From Anisus vortex (Eukaryota; Mollusca; Gastropoda; Planorbidae), in assembly GCA_949126835.1 (NCBI GenBank), contig OX421502.1, positions 36,233,789 through 36,297,788 on the forward strand: a DNA stretch of 64,000 nt, written 5' to 3'. The notes below the pieces were generated by a model that saw only the letters and a list, made by a program, of their open reading frames with translations, had not been told where the DNA came from and ran no database searches. Shown here piece by piece: positions 38,375-50,559 of the stretch (positions are counted from its first letter, which is position 1; every line of letters starts with the position of its first letter). The translations under genes were made by a program, and so were the position numbers.

Positions 38375-41030
38375 ATAAAAAAAATGCCGAAAGCTTATAA
38401 GGCGAGAACATAGTCCCCAGGGCAAGCTTAATGTGCACCCATTAGTCTCGGTCACCATTGATTCAGGGAGTAAAGTCGGTCCTACAGACGGGCACAAGTC
38501 ATTTAGCAAAGCCTGTTTCAGCTTTTAAAGTAATGGCCACGAGAATTTCATTTTAAATGTCCTGTTACGGATCCTTTTTCAATTTAACTTCCTTGTTCGT
38601 TTTTACTTCCGGGCCAACACAATGTTCTATATAAGATTGGGGCAATAAGATACGTTGGACTTTTTAAAAAAAGGTTTAATTAAATTTTCTGTAGTTGACT
38701 GGCGACTGTGTGTAGGCTTACGTAATCGCAAACGAAATGTTAAACTATCTCCCCCTTTTCATAAGCTTCACTAGATCTAGGCCTACATGTCATACATACT
38801 CTCAATCCATACCGCATTCTCCATATCTCAGACTCTCGGCCGCATATCATCGACTTCACACACACCATATACTCCGCCATATACTCTCATCTCATATACC
38901 CCCACATCCAACATATACTCTCCAACAAATTTCATATATCCTACAGAAGAATTTAACATTTTACACAATGAAATTTTCTTACAACATTAAAAAAAAAAAC
39001 GCTTTCTCCAAATCTTTACATCAAGAATAATTAAAAATTATAAAAAAACTTCGTAGAGTCTAGGTTCACAGTGACTTGGGCCTGTTGCCAATTGGTCATC
39101 AACAACTTACTAAACGGCATGAATCATCAACAACCCGATGGATGCCTAAGTGACTCATCAATAATTTCAAGGCGCAGTTTGCTTCGGACAGCTTACACTG
39201 ACTCAAGTAGCCAGCACACGATATTATTGATTTGTGGTTGTTGAAATCGATTTTGGCAATAATTTGTAGTTTTTATTTGTTTTTCTTTGCCTATCTATCT
39301 AATTCACCGAAGATATCTCTCTCTCCCCCCTCGCTCTCTCTCTCTATATATATATGTATAGAAAGAGAGAGAGAAATGAAAAGATGGACAGATGAAAACA
39401 CACTCAGTTTGTTAGAAAGATATTTAGATATGTAGACGGAAAAACATGTAAGCCTATAATTAAATAAATATATAAGACATACACTGATAAATACATAGAT
39501 ATGTAGAGAGATAAATAGACAGATAGATGGATGGATATACGAACGAAGCTAGAGGTTTAAACAGATAGATAGGCACATAGATAGATAGATAGACTTATAA
39601 TTATTTATATAGATAGAAATATAGGAAATCAGATAGAGACCTAGACGTATAGAGAGAGCTGTTTGGACATTGAGAAAGATAAACAAAACAGGAAGATGTT
39701 GCGCGACATGAGGGGAGAGAAAGAAATGCAAATGATTGTGTGCAGACAGGGTGAAGATGGCAAGTTCTCAATCAGACAGGCAGTAGACCCTGACTTGGGT
39801 GAAAGGATGGGACTCGGGGTAGCAGTAGTAGGGGAGATAAGCATTTAACCAGTAGATTACTCGCCCATAAAACTATTTTTACGTTTTGCCGAGTTCAAGG
39901 ATGAGTACACGAGGTGAAAGGTCACACGCCATGCGTACATGCCAGTCCTCGTTATTAAACCAGACAGTAGATTGTGGCCAAGTTAAAAGTAAGCAATCGG
40001 GGTTACCAGGAAGATGTGTTATGTGTAAAAACGCAGCAAGTACACACGAAAAGAAATATTAAACGTATAATTTTCTTCACTTCATCATTTTTTATTTATG
40101 AGTAAACAAAATGTGAAGTTCCGAGAGTGAAAGAATAGAATCAACACTTTGAAAAAATTCATTTCAAGTTGAAACAAGAGCATTTTTATTTGTGCTTAAA
40201 CAAGCTTAGCCAAGCTTTTACAGTGAGGTGAGCTGAGGCTCGCGGGCAACCACCAATATATAATTATTTCATTGAGTCTCTAATATCAACCCACTCTCGC
40301 TCTCTCTTTCTCTCTCTCGTTCTCGCTAGACACTTACATACAGCGAAATTTCTCACATGTTCTTTCTCGTATCGCCCTGCCCCTACCCCCATCCCCCCCT
40401 CTATCTCCCATAAAAGTGACTCACCCTATTACTATGCATCCCCCCTCCCCCCTACCCCCTTCAAGGCCGTTTCTTTGTCCAGTCGCTTCTATTCATCCAC
40501 GCCGACACTTCTACACACACCCATCCCCCACCCCTGCACACACACACGCCCAAAGCCGACACTCACTCCCTACCCACCGATCCCAACACATTATCTCAAC
40601 AAGACCATCTCCAGCCAGCTCTCTCCCCCCACCCCCCACCACTATACACTCACACACACACACGCGCACGTATGCGTGTATCAGCTCTTTTTGTTAACCC
40701 TTTGACTTGCACACTATACACTTTCCATATCTCCAGACTGCTAGCCTTCCTCTCAGACGGACAGTTCCACTGATTAAATACATACCAAGTAACCCGACCC
40801 CCATTGTGCTGCCAACTTCTCACATTTCACAAAGAAATCCCCCAGGAAACAAAATGTACAACATTATAATTAAATTTCCCTTTTTATATTTTCCTTTCAG
40901 TAAAACAAAGACATAAACTTATTATTGAACCAATTAGAGAGATACAGGTTGCTGTTTACGTAATGACAAATGCCTTGTTATATGTATTATTTTTAAAAAT
41001 TATATATTCTTAACTCAATACAAATTCCAT
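38375..41030. other. Intergenic, simple-repeat-rich, no gene recognised
   Basis: GA/CT runs occur at 39315-39375, GATA-type repeats at 39500-39610 and C/T- and CA-rich sequence at 40280-40680. A short open frame at 39663-39848 has no recognisable relative. Confidence 0.4.
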
Positions 41031-41038
41031 TTCCTTAA

Positions 41039-41107
41039 CCCTTCCCGTACCTACTTCTATCTATGCTGCCTTCAGTTCCGCTATATACGCGCCCGGGTCT
41101 GTAAGGG
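41039..41107 (+). mobile_element. 73-bp MITE flanked by TTAA, copy 3 (69 bp)
   Basis: TTAA at 41035-41038 and 41108-41111. It lacks four bases after CCCGTAC compared with the other copies. Confidence 0.83.
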
Positions 41108-41458
41108 TTAACTTGAGCAATGTGTACTTGATTTTTTTATTTTTCTGTTTCTTTTCACCGGCTCGATGGGATACATTTAGCACAACGGGTTTCCTCACTT
41201 TATTTTCATAATGCACATAATATATTAAACACACCTGAAACGAATGCCTAATTAAAGTGCGTGTATTTTTTTCTTATGAAGATTTTGTGGAATCAAAACG
41301 CCATGTGTGCTTTTCGGCGTTCTCTAATGATGGCTCAAGTTCATCCCTTTTTTTTAAACCCTCACAAATAAAGCAGAAAAAATATGTATGTCATCAAATG
41401 ACAAAAATTGTGGAGTTTAATAGATTGATAAAGGAAAATAGAATAATAGGTGAGGGAG

Positions 41459-41755
41459 CATAGACTATAGTAAGATGGACCGCTTGCTCTATTTTTAGAG
41501 CTTATATGTACTTTTTTCCGTGCGCAACCAATTAGGCTGTCTTAAATTACTTCTACTCTCCTCGTTGTTTCTTAAATGTTTTCGCTTTATACAACTTACG
41601 ATTTTAATTTTAATTTTTCATTGAGAAAATCGAAGCGATTCAATAAAACGGAAGTGCAAAGGAAACAACGAATCGGAAATTCCGAAAATCAGTGTTTCGA
41701 GTCATCATATAGCAGAAATACTAAAGCAAGCGGTCCATGTATATTATAGTCTATG
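41459..41755. mobile_element. 297-bp inverted-repeat element with 7-bp duplication
   Basis: Ends CATAGACTATA and TATAGTCTATG. The inverted repeats extend about 33 bases and include GGACCGCTTGCT at the left and AGCAAGCGGTCC at the right. GAGGGAG lies on both sides (41452-41458, 41756-41762). No protein. The superfamily is uncertain: the duplication length is close to that of P elements (7-8 bp), but the ends do not decide. Confidence 0.75.
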
Positions 41756-41977
41756 GAGGGAGTGAGAGAGAATAAGAGAGACACGATATAGTGTGATAAA
41801 AAAGAGCCAGATACGGTATCTATCTAGTATCTATCTATCTATTCCAACTTTTTAAAAATGTAGACAGAAATTAGGTGGAGAACAAAGCAAAGGATTTTAG
41901 AACTATGTGCCAACTTTTTAACCTACAAAAAAAAATAAAAATATGAACAAACTAAAGAAAAAAAAAAAAGTAAAGTA

Positions 41978-42046
41978 TCCCGTCGGACCAAATTGATCCA
42001 TAGGGCCGGTGAAGCAGCGTTCACCAGTTTCCGTGGCCACGACATA
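41978..42046 (-). mobile_element. SINE family 2 tail fragment
   Basis: On the minus strand it reads GTGGCCACGGAAACTGGTGA, then CGCTGCTTCACCGGCCC and GATCAATTTGGTCC, matching the 3' half of the copy at 16179-16365. Confidence 0.7.
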
Positions 42047-42326
42047 CAAACTAAAGAAGGATGGATGATAATAACGAAAGTCTCCAGCTAAAAAGTTTAA
42101 CACTGTCATCCCCTACTGTAAATAAATAGCGGAACGAATTTCAATTATCGTATCGTGTGTCACTTTATAATTATTTAAACACGTGACTTCCAGGAAGTAG
42201 ATTATTACGTCATACCTACATATATCACGTGACATTTACACAGGATTATAATAATATAATATTTCATTTTGATAACTTTTAAATAATGTGAAGTTGTTCG
42301 TTGTTGTTTGGTTTTACTATCTCGTG

Positions 42327-42372
42327 AAACCCATTCCATACCCGATTGCCACCTGAGAAGGAAGATAACTTG
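42327..42372 (-). mobile_element. Tiny CR1/Jockey-group LINE 3' fragment
   Basis: On the minus strand it carries TGGCAATCGGGTATGGAATG then GGTTTC, equivalent to the conserved GIRAWNGLP codons of the better copies. Confidence 0.5.
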
Positions 42373-42738
42373 TGGTATGAAACTTGTATAAGAATGTTGC
42401 ATAGACAGTGTGTAAAGTGTTTTTTCTGTCTATATCTTTTAAATTAGTCATAATTAATATTTGCATTTGTAAGCTATACAATGTCATCTTTTATTTACGA
42501 CTTTAATTTTCAGACGTCTTGACTGTACAAAGAATACAGCAGCAACAATACTAACTTGCATTTAACGTCTTGAAAATAAGAGCCTTGTAGAAAATAAGTA
42601 TTGACTCTTGATTGTTAATAACAATAGCAGAAGCAAAGAAGTTTAAAGAACATGTATACGTAAGGTTTAATTAAGTCTAAAACTTTTTATAGTTAGCTTA
42701 CTGCCAATACAATTATTGTTATACTTTATATGGCCAAC

Positions 42739-42957
42739 CTGAGCCGTACTTAGGATTACTGTGAGGAGCCCTGTTCTCAAGGGCCAAATATATGTGGAGA
42801 CCCCTCGTAACCTCGCCCCTGCCTTCCGACATTGCTGTGTTAACCTGTGTTTTGATATGCGTGTGTGTGTGTGGGGGGGGGGTCGCTTTTTGTGGGGGAG
42901 GGCGCCTTTTGTGGGGGGAGGGATCTGTTCCATGGAACATTCCTAAATACGCCTCCG
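42739..42957 (-). mobile_element. hAT-like MITE, 219 bp, perfect 8-bp duplication
   Basis: TGGCCAAC lies on both sides (42731-42738, 42958-42965). The right end TCCTAAATACGCC and left end CCGTACTTAGGA pair with each other and match the family at 28896-29219, inverted. It contains TG and G runs internally. Confidence 0.82.
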
Positions 42958-43172
42958 TGGCCAACACCAAGGCCTTGGCATAAAATTGTGACAATATCAT
43001 ACTAAGATTGTTTCACCACGTCTATCTGTTTAACAGCCAACCCAACAATCGTCAAATTTGTGACTATCGTCTCTAAAGGTAGTTGTAGATTTATAGAATA
43101 TACAAATTCATTGAATTTGCGATTAGAAAAATGTGTAGGCTACACTCTATAGATTGTGGATCTATAGGCTAA

Positions 43173-43245
43173 CCCTTACAGTCCCGGGCGCGTATATAGC
43201 GGAACTGAAGTCAACATAGATAGAAGTAGGTCGGTACGGGAAGGG
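43173..43245 (-). mobile_element. 73-bp MITE, copy 4, reverse orientation
   Basis: CTAA at 43169-43172 and TTAA at 43246-43249. Read on the minus strand it matches the copies at 30780 and 38295 nearly base for base. Confidence 0.84.
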
Positions 43246-43254
43246 TTAAGTGGC

Positions 43255-45335
43255 TTACTTTTCTTAACGAAACGTTTTTTTAAACCATTAGCCGATGATA
43301 AATCGAGTCAACCTGCAATAGTCAGCCTTTACTGAAGCAGATCTTTTCAACGAAAGCAATCACAAAGTGCTATTCTTCGGAAACGCCCACTCTCTCCTTT
43401 ACTTTTACCAATGTAAAACAAACTGACACACAAACAAACAAATAGATACACAAACACTCTGTGTTATACGAATAAGCAGTGTTGGCAGAAAGCATGCAGT
43501 AACAGGTGGTCTGGTTGAAAATATTGCGAAACATTAGCAGCTGACGGTGCGGGCTATTTTTAGAAGACGCGCATTGATTGGTGGGAAGAGTTTTCTTGGC
43601 AATTAGAGAGAAAAAAAAAACAATTTCGAGAAAGTAACGTGTTAAATTATTATTTTTTTACGACAAAAGCATAAGAAAAACTTCAACAAAACGTAATTCA
43701 CGTGTGACCTACTTGCTTGTCAGTTACGATGAAATCTAATTTTGCAAACTGTCTTAAAATCTACACATTTTAAAAATAACATTTTAAAACGCTACAATTT
43801 GAACTCTCTACAACACGGTAGCCACAAAAATATGTCACACACTTGAAAGTGGAAATGGTGTTTTGATTGTTAATGGAGTTGTGTGTCAAAGTCAAAATAT
43901 AGATTCTGTACCGAAAAGTTTCGTACTAATAAAACAACAATAACGATGGTAGACTATATGTTATCTGACGTGTGGTTAAGTGTCTATGTTTAAGTGTCGC
44001 ATGTTTATCTGTCGCATGTTTAAATGTCGGGACACGGACTATATAGACCTCTAGGCCTATATACAAAAAGACAAACCATTTTTATGTTATTGACTGACAA
44101 AGTGTTCAATTTAAAGTCTAAAACTGTTTTATGGGAAAAAAGCTGTGAATGTTTTTAACGAACAAAAGATTGAATTGAGTGCAAGGAAATTGTTGGAAAA
44201 TCGCACTTTAGTGTTAGTCGCACCAACCTGTTACCGTGGCATACGCGGGGAAAGGAGTGCCGGGGATCCGTACTAAAATACAAATACAAATGGTCTGAAT
44301 AGGATACTTTAATATTGTTAAAGCAGTGTAATAACCATCATTGTAAATTGTTTTTTTTATTTCAGCTTTACGTCCGGGTAACAAATCCATGTTGTGATTC
44401 ACAACACGAAGTCACGTCGTGTAATTTTGGTCAATCAGCAGGTCACGAGAATCAGTCATACAAAAAGTCATACAAAGAGTTGGCAATTATTGATAAACAA
44501 TATGGAAAATGCAGTTAGACTAAAATATGTTGTTTTCATCTTTGTTGTTAATTTAGAAATAATAGCTTTTGAGGGCAAAAACCAACTAAACGGATTTACG
44601 AACTCTCTCGTGTGCTTTGAATTTTTTGTTCATGTTTTTGTTTTGTGTAAAAAAAAAATTTCACAAACTTTTATTTGATTATAGAATGCTCTGGGATGAG
44701 TAACTCCATGTGCAGCTATGCATTAGTCTATATTTCTATATACAGTAGCAGGAATCGGGTTAACATATTATTGGTATCATTTGTAAAAACATTGGTTTGC
44801 CATCTATTGAAAAAGTTAATTAAACACACACAGAGAAATGCAGAGATATGATAGTAATGGGGAAGGTAGAAATTTAATTGGATACAAAATTGGAAATAAA
44901 AAGACTGTGTGTATGGAGGGGGAGGGGGTTGAATTATCAAAACTTCTGTATGCCGATTCGCTTGTAGTATCAAAAGAGAAAGGGCGTATCGCTTTCCTTG
45001 TCCCTCATTGGGATCTGCCACTGTGCAGCAGATAGGAGATAAGAAAAATGGGGTGTTGTTGTGTCTTGGTTGGGGTAAAAGGAGGGTTGCGTGGGAGGGG
45101 GGGGGCGGTTAAGTCCAAAGTTGAAGTGCGGTTAGAAAATTAAGGTTTGGTCAAGTTGAACTAAAGCTTTCTTGCTACTGGCACCACAGAATAGGACTGG
45201 CACTTGTAGGGATATCCCCCCCCCCCCCCCCCCATTGATTTTGATAAGATGAGTTTAAGGTGTGTGTGTGCGTGTGTGGGGGGTGAGATGGAGTGACTGC
45301 CCCCCCCCCTCGACTTTGTTAATGGACTGACATAG
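43255..45335. other. Intergenic, no gene recognised
   Basis: A triple TTTAAGTGTCGCATG-like repeat lies near 43978-44030. C runs of 17 and about 10 lie at 45217-45233 and 45300-45309. No exon is supported. Confidence 0.4.
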
Positions 45336-45668
45336 TACAAAGAGGAGACAAACAGAGAACATAAATCCGCAAACAAAGAGGAGACAAACAGAGAACGTAA
45401 ATCCACAAACAAAGAGGAGACAAACAGAGAACATAAATCCACAAACAAAGAGGAGACAAACAGAGAACATAAATTCACAAACAAAGAGGAGACAAACAGA
45501 GAACATAAATTCACAAACAAAGAGGAGACAAACAGAGAACATAAATCCACAAACAAAGAGGAGACAAACAGAGAACATAAATCCACAAACAAAGAGGAGA
45601 CAAACAGAGAACATAAATCCACAAACAAAGAGGAGACAAACAGAGAACATAAATCCGCAAACAAAGAG
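45336..45668 (+). repeat. 36-bp minisatellite, about nine copies
   Basis: The unit contains AACAGAGAACATAAATCC and ACAAACAAAGAGGAGACA. Copies differ mainly at AAATCCGC, AAATCCAC or AAATTCAC. Because 36 is a multiple of three, minus-strand frames stay open and give 12-residue hydrophobic repeats (LFVSSLFVDLCS). There is no sign that they are translated. Confidence 0.95.
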
Positions 45669-45669
45669 T

Positions 45670-46480
45670 AGTTCCAGGGGACGAAGCAGAGTACAAAATC
45701 AATCAGAGCAGTAGGGCATTTCCTAGAATGAAAACCAAGGAATATTTTGGCAGCAGCGCAAGTTGTTAAAATAGCAAGTGAAATAGGAATCAGTTGTGGT
45801 GTCTGGGAGACAGTGGGAGTTGAGCGTTGGGAGGGGGCAACGTCGTCAGGAGGTTACAGCCACAAAAAAATAAGCGCAACTACCATGAATCCATCATTAA
45901 GTAGAACATGCAAAAAAGGGGCGGGCGTAATTTACAGGTTGCCCGATGTTCCCAGGGTCCATCCCGCTTGCATATATTATTTTCTGTAATGTTTAATGTA
46001 TTTTAAAAAAATCAGAATGAAGTAGATCTATAATTTTCCATTTGCAACTTATTTTCAGAAACCTAAATGCCAAGAGGAATTATTTATTCTTAAAAATCGA
46101 CTATATATTTCGAAAGAGAGAGATCGATGTATAACCAGGTCTATTTCCTAAACTATATTGTACAAAAACAATAAAATAACAACATGCAAGAAGGAAGAAA
46201 ATTACAAAAAAGATAATTAAAGAAAAAAAGGAAGTAAATAAGCTAGGATGTGTTACGGGAGAAGTTAATCTAATTTTTGTTTTGTTTTTGCCTAACATTA
46301 CACGTGTAATAATATTGCGTAACGCAGATTCCATAAGCGTTAGTCAGAAAATGATTTATTTTTTTAAACCCAGTTTTGCACGTCGAAAATAACCCAACTC
46401 CTCCTCAATCTTAGCTCTTGCTTATACTTATATACTCGCTCAAAATTGTTTAGTGGCTATAAACTTAAGGTATATCTGCA
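45670..46480. other. Intergenic, no gene recognised
   Basis: AT-rich DNA without a supported exon or repeat array. Confidence 0.35.
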
Positions 46481-46482
46481 GC

Positions 46483-46692
46483 TCAGTAGCGGTCACCAGT
46501 TTCTGTGGCCACGGTATACTAGGGGAATGTGTGGCCAGCACAATGCTGAGACGCCTTTACTTTACTGCAATTAAAGTCAGGTAGGCTACCCATCAGAGCT
46601 GGGTAGACTCAAGGACACCCCCTATCCTTCACCAGGATTCAAACCCAGGACCTTCGGTACGCCAGCCGAACGCGCTGCCACCACCGTGGCCC
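46483..46692 (-). mobile_element. tRNA-derived SINE, family 2
   Basis: On the minus strand it shows GGCAGCGCGTTCGGCTGGCG, CCTGGGTTTGAATCCTGG (B box with one change), CCCAGCTCTGATGGGTA and a tail with GTGGCCACAGAAACTGG. Confidence 0.77.
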
Positions 46693-46699
46693 CTGGTAT

Positions 46700-47972
46700 G
46701 GAGGGAAAGCGGGGGGAAAATAGCGATGTGTATGGTGAAAATTGGACCAGAGAAATTGATAACCAACGCCCTCTCTTAAGGTTAGGGTTACAAAATTTAC
46801 AAAAACGAAATCATCAATCAAAGAGACGGTCAAACTGTTGGTCACACACTTCTTGTCAATCATTCGGCCAACATTGGAGTAAATTTGTGACAAGGGGGAG
46901 GAGAGATATTTCAATCTCCCTTTCCAGACCCCCACCCCACACACACACACTACAGAATAGAAATATCATATTATATCTATAGCGTGCCCCCCCCCCCTCT
47001 TTCCCCCCCCCCCCCCAACCAGTCATCCGTATCTTCCCAAACATCTAAAATCGAATACATTGTTCAATGAGTGGTTAAAGACAGGAAATTAGTCACTTTG
47101 AAAGGGGAAAGTGGAGGGGCCGGTCGTGTTGTTTTCTGTTCTTCTTTATATAGTCAGTTATTTGACAAGTAGGTTGACAGAAAATAAATAGTTCAAGTAA
47201 TGCTTTATGGAAAGTATAAAAAGAGATTTTCTGTTTAAGAGATTGGGGGGGGGGGGGGGGAGTTGTCCTACAGCAAAGATTAATTCATTTTTTGAAAAGG
47301 TGGTCGCGGCGAAAAGGGATTTGAACTTTACCAGAAATACATAATTTTTTGTATACCTAAATAAAGTTCTTTTAAGAGTTTAAGAGAAAATCTTCAGCAG
47401 GGAGGGTTTTATATCTGTACACATTGTGATAATTAATGTGTGGTGGGTATAACGATGGAATATTCTGATGGAATTTACAGAGTTGAGATTTTAGGTTCTA
47501 AAATTATTATTTTTTATGGTGCGTGGGAGGGGGGGGGGCAGGGTAAGACTCACTTGTGACTTATGACTGCACTTAGACATAGGATATTGTAAGACACACT
47601 CACACAGCTAGCAAAATTTATTAATGAATCTGTAGGCCTACTGTGTCTTCAAGGATCATATAATGTATTATTATTTTGAAAGGCACGGTAAGTAGCCTAC
47701 TTAGGCATAAAGATGGTGTTGATAGTGTGTGTGTGTGTCTGTGAGTATGTGTGTGCGTGTGTGTGCGTGTCTGTGAGTATGTGTGTCTGTGTTTAGCACT
47801 GTATGTGTGTGCCAATAAGTGTGATCAATGCAAATAATATTCAGACAGTGGAATAAAAAATATACAGCTCTAACATTATGTAGCTGGGTGCTGTAGGGAG
47901 GGAGTGTGGAAAATGCAATGAAAAATGCGTATGGTTAACAGCGACGCGTGTTGAATATAAATTAATGCCCAC

Positions 47973-48010
<38 letters not shown>

Positions 48011-48440
48011 GAGAAAGTTGGGAAAGGGAAAGAAAGAGGGGAGAGAGTGGTAGAGAGACAAGGGAGGAGAGAAAGAGAGAGTGGAAGTGGGGGAAAGAGA
48101 GACACAGAGAGAGAGGGAGAAAGAGAGTAAAAAGGACGGGGAGGGGGAAAGTAGGTTGGGGAAGCTCATTTAAAACCAGACCCCCCCCCCCATTACAACT
48201 AGAAGCACATTATTAAATATAACTTTCGTGTGATTAGATATGTCAACAAAGTTTAACTAACTCAGAATGGACATGTAATTTTAGTTGTTGTTTTTTTAAA
48301 TATAGTAGCAGGCCTATTAATAGTAGCCTTAAAGCATACTTTGCCTTTAAAATTAAAACTATTTAAAATTAAAACTATCAAGTTCATTGATTTAATAAAA
48401 CTAAAGGAGAATGAAGTATAGAAATATTGAAGTAATTTGT
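46700..48440. other. Intergenic, simple-repeat-rich, no gene recognised
   Basis: C runs at 46987-47016, a G16 run near 47246, GT repeats at 47728-47765, and a GA-rich block at 47975-48130. Long ORFs over the GA block are compositional. Confidence 0.4.
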
Positions 48441-48453
48441 TTGTTCATTACTC

Positions 48454-48900
48454 ACCGAGAGAACTGTCTGCCTGATCAGTCTGTCTACTGTCTGCCCTGA
48501 ACGAGTACACGGTCTGTCTGGTTGGACGGTCTGCTGAGCTACTGCCGACACAACACTGCGTCAGATGTAGATTTTTAAAAGAATTTAAGAAGAAAAAAAA
48601 TGGGGAAGGGCAGGGGGGCAGTGGGGGCGGGGGGTCGCTGGCTGTGAGAGCTAGATTCTTCTCTTGCGCGAGGGAAGGGCGAGATACGGCGAAATGGGGA
48701 GAGCTTGAGGGGTAGTAGAAAGAAAGAGAGCGAGAAAGAGGGGGGGGGGGGGTGAAAAGTGTGTGAGAGAGAGAGAGAGCGAGCGAGGTCTTCGGGTTGT
48801 CACTGAGACCAACCAACACCGCATCCCTCCCCTTTTCACAAGGCTTAATGATGAATGACATGTAGACTGAACTGACCTCTGACCCCTGACCCACCCCCTA
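48454..48900 (-). promoter_or_regulatory. Candidate first exon and GA-rich promoter, minus strand
   Basis: CTCTCG|GTGAGT gives a strong donor with the exon side at 48456. Upstream on the minus strand is moderately GC-rich text (GTTGTGTCGGCAGTAGCTCA) and then a long CT-rich tract. This looks like a transcript start, but no downstream exon was identified. Confidence 0.22.
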
Positions 48901-48904
48901 AATC

Positions 48905-49470
48905 CCCCTCCTCCCTACACACACACACACACACACACTTCTTCTCTCTCTCCCACTTTCTGTCCTACCACATTCCAGAGTGTGTGTTTTTTTTTTAAAT
49001 AAACAAAACTGTCTGATCCTGGAGGCTGTCCAGCGATGTGTTTACCAGAAACCTTAAGCCATCGTGTGTTGTTAACTCCTTCTGATTGACGGCTCTATTA
49101 TTTATTAATTATGAATGTGTTGATTCATTAATTAACAATGAAAACATTGGCAAATTATAAAAAAAACCTATAACAACAAACAAACAGCTTACGAAGTCAT
49201 AATGTGATTATGAGAAGACAGTGCCGCCCTGGCACAGGGAAGTCAATTGGAAACACAACTAATTGACAACAGGGGTAGGGGTGAGATGTTAAAGAACACA
49301 CTATCAACAAGGAAGCCAGTTAGTACATTTGAATCCGATAAAACGTTTTTTACAATGTTAAAACAATGGTAAAAAAAAATATGTAAAAACAAAAGACAAA
49401 GAATGAAAAAAAGTACAAATCAGTAACAGAAGAGACTACAAGAAAAAAGATCATATGAATATAAGAACCC
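48905..49470. other. Intergenic, no gene recognised
   Basis: A CA run at 48920-48940, then AT-rich unique sequence. Confidence 0.35.
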
Positions 49471-49475
49471 AATGG

Positions 49476-49562
49476 GCACAACACGTCGTATCAACGGAGA
49501 AAAAACGTGGAAACCACCAAAAAACATGGAAACCACGTTTTTCCCCCGCCGATACGACGTAA
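49476..49562. repeat. Foldback (hairpin) element, second copy
   Basis: Left arm ACACGTCGTATCAACG to AAACGTGGAAACC; right arm GGAAACCACGTTTTTC to CGATACGACGT. The core matches the hairpin at 12573-12671. A C run follows the right arm. Confidence 0.75.
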
Positions 49563-50029
49563 TCCCCCCCCCCCCATTCTCTTCCCTCTTCTGCCCTAAA
49601 GATTGACTAAACAGAGTCTTAATCAGGGCCGGATTTACCTATAGGATATCAAGGCTTAAACCTAGGGCCGCAAGATCAAGGGTGGCCTACATTCAAATTG
49701 TTAGCAAAATTAAAATTACACTTTTCTAAAAACAGTGAACACTAAAACACTGGACCGAAAAAAAGAAGAAATGAAGTTCAATAAAGTTTCTGAAAGTTCT
49801 GAAATCATATTTGAAACCTCATTATAAAGTGCCTAAATATTTATCAGACACTAGGTGGGAGGCACACTCAAAAGCTACATAAGCTTTTTTAGAAAATTAC
49901 AATGATATCGCCCATGCACTCAATTGTTTACATTCAGATAATAATACATAGGGTGATACTCGATTTAGGGCCAACAATCTTTTAGATAAGTTGGAAGAAT
50001 TTGAATTCGTGTTTACGTGTTTACGTTTA

Positions 50030-50153
50030 AGCAACTGACAGGTCGCGGGTTCTAGCCCTGCCACCGACGGGTCCCTGTCGCCCTGCAGGATTTTCGGGCC
50101 TAGTGGACGTAATAATCTTCTATCTAGAAGGAACCTCTGTAAACTTATAAGAT
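50030..50153 (+). mobile_element. tRNA-derived SINE, family 1, nested in the hAT element
   Basis: Starts ACTGACAGGTCGCGGGTTCT (B-box region), then CCTGTCGCCCTGCAGG and the tail GTAATAATCTTCTATCTAGA, AACCTCTGTAAACTTATAAG. The tRNA head is truncated at the A box. Confidence 0.77.
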
Positions 50154-50559
50154 ACGCTCCATTTCTGGAATCGAATACTGAGACATTTTTCAAGAGTAAA
50201 TAAAATTCTTCAAAGCCCTAGTATTTTACTTAGTAGTTGTGCAGATTGATACAGGTCACTTTTGGATATTTTACGTGAAATTAGGGCAGATTTTGATGCA
50301 CTTGAGCAACAAGCAAAAAACACCTAGCCAAATACTGAATATAGAACTGCCAAAAGGATAATAAGAAGTAAAAGGCCAGGGAATTACGAAAATTCATCTG
50401 ACCCTGGTGATGCCTTACGAACTCTCTTCAAGGGATAAATTTAGGATTAAATCATGTATTGCTATATTAGATGCACTCGAATCGAATTTAGGAAGAATAG
50501 CTTCTGTTTATGATGATGTAGTGAAAATATTTTAATTTCTTGCCGATCTTACATTATTA

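Noticed and set aside
39663..39848. Small plus-strand ORF with mixed composition
   Set aside because: Looks codon-like but no family is recognisable, and no flanking splice or promoter signal supports it.
45161..45702. Minus-strand ORFs with Leu, Phe, Val, Cys, Ser 12-residue repeats
   Set aside because: They follow from a 36-bp minisatellite whose period is a multiple of three. No start context, splice signals or family match.
47965..48894. Arg/Glu-rich and Ser/Leu-rich ORFs
   Set aside because: GA and CT simple repeats on opposite strands; no recognisable domain.
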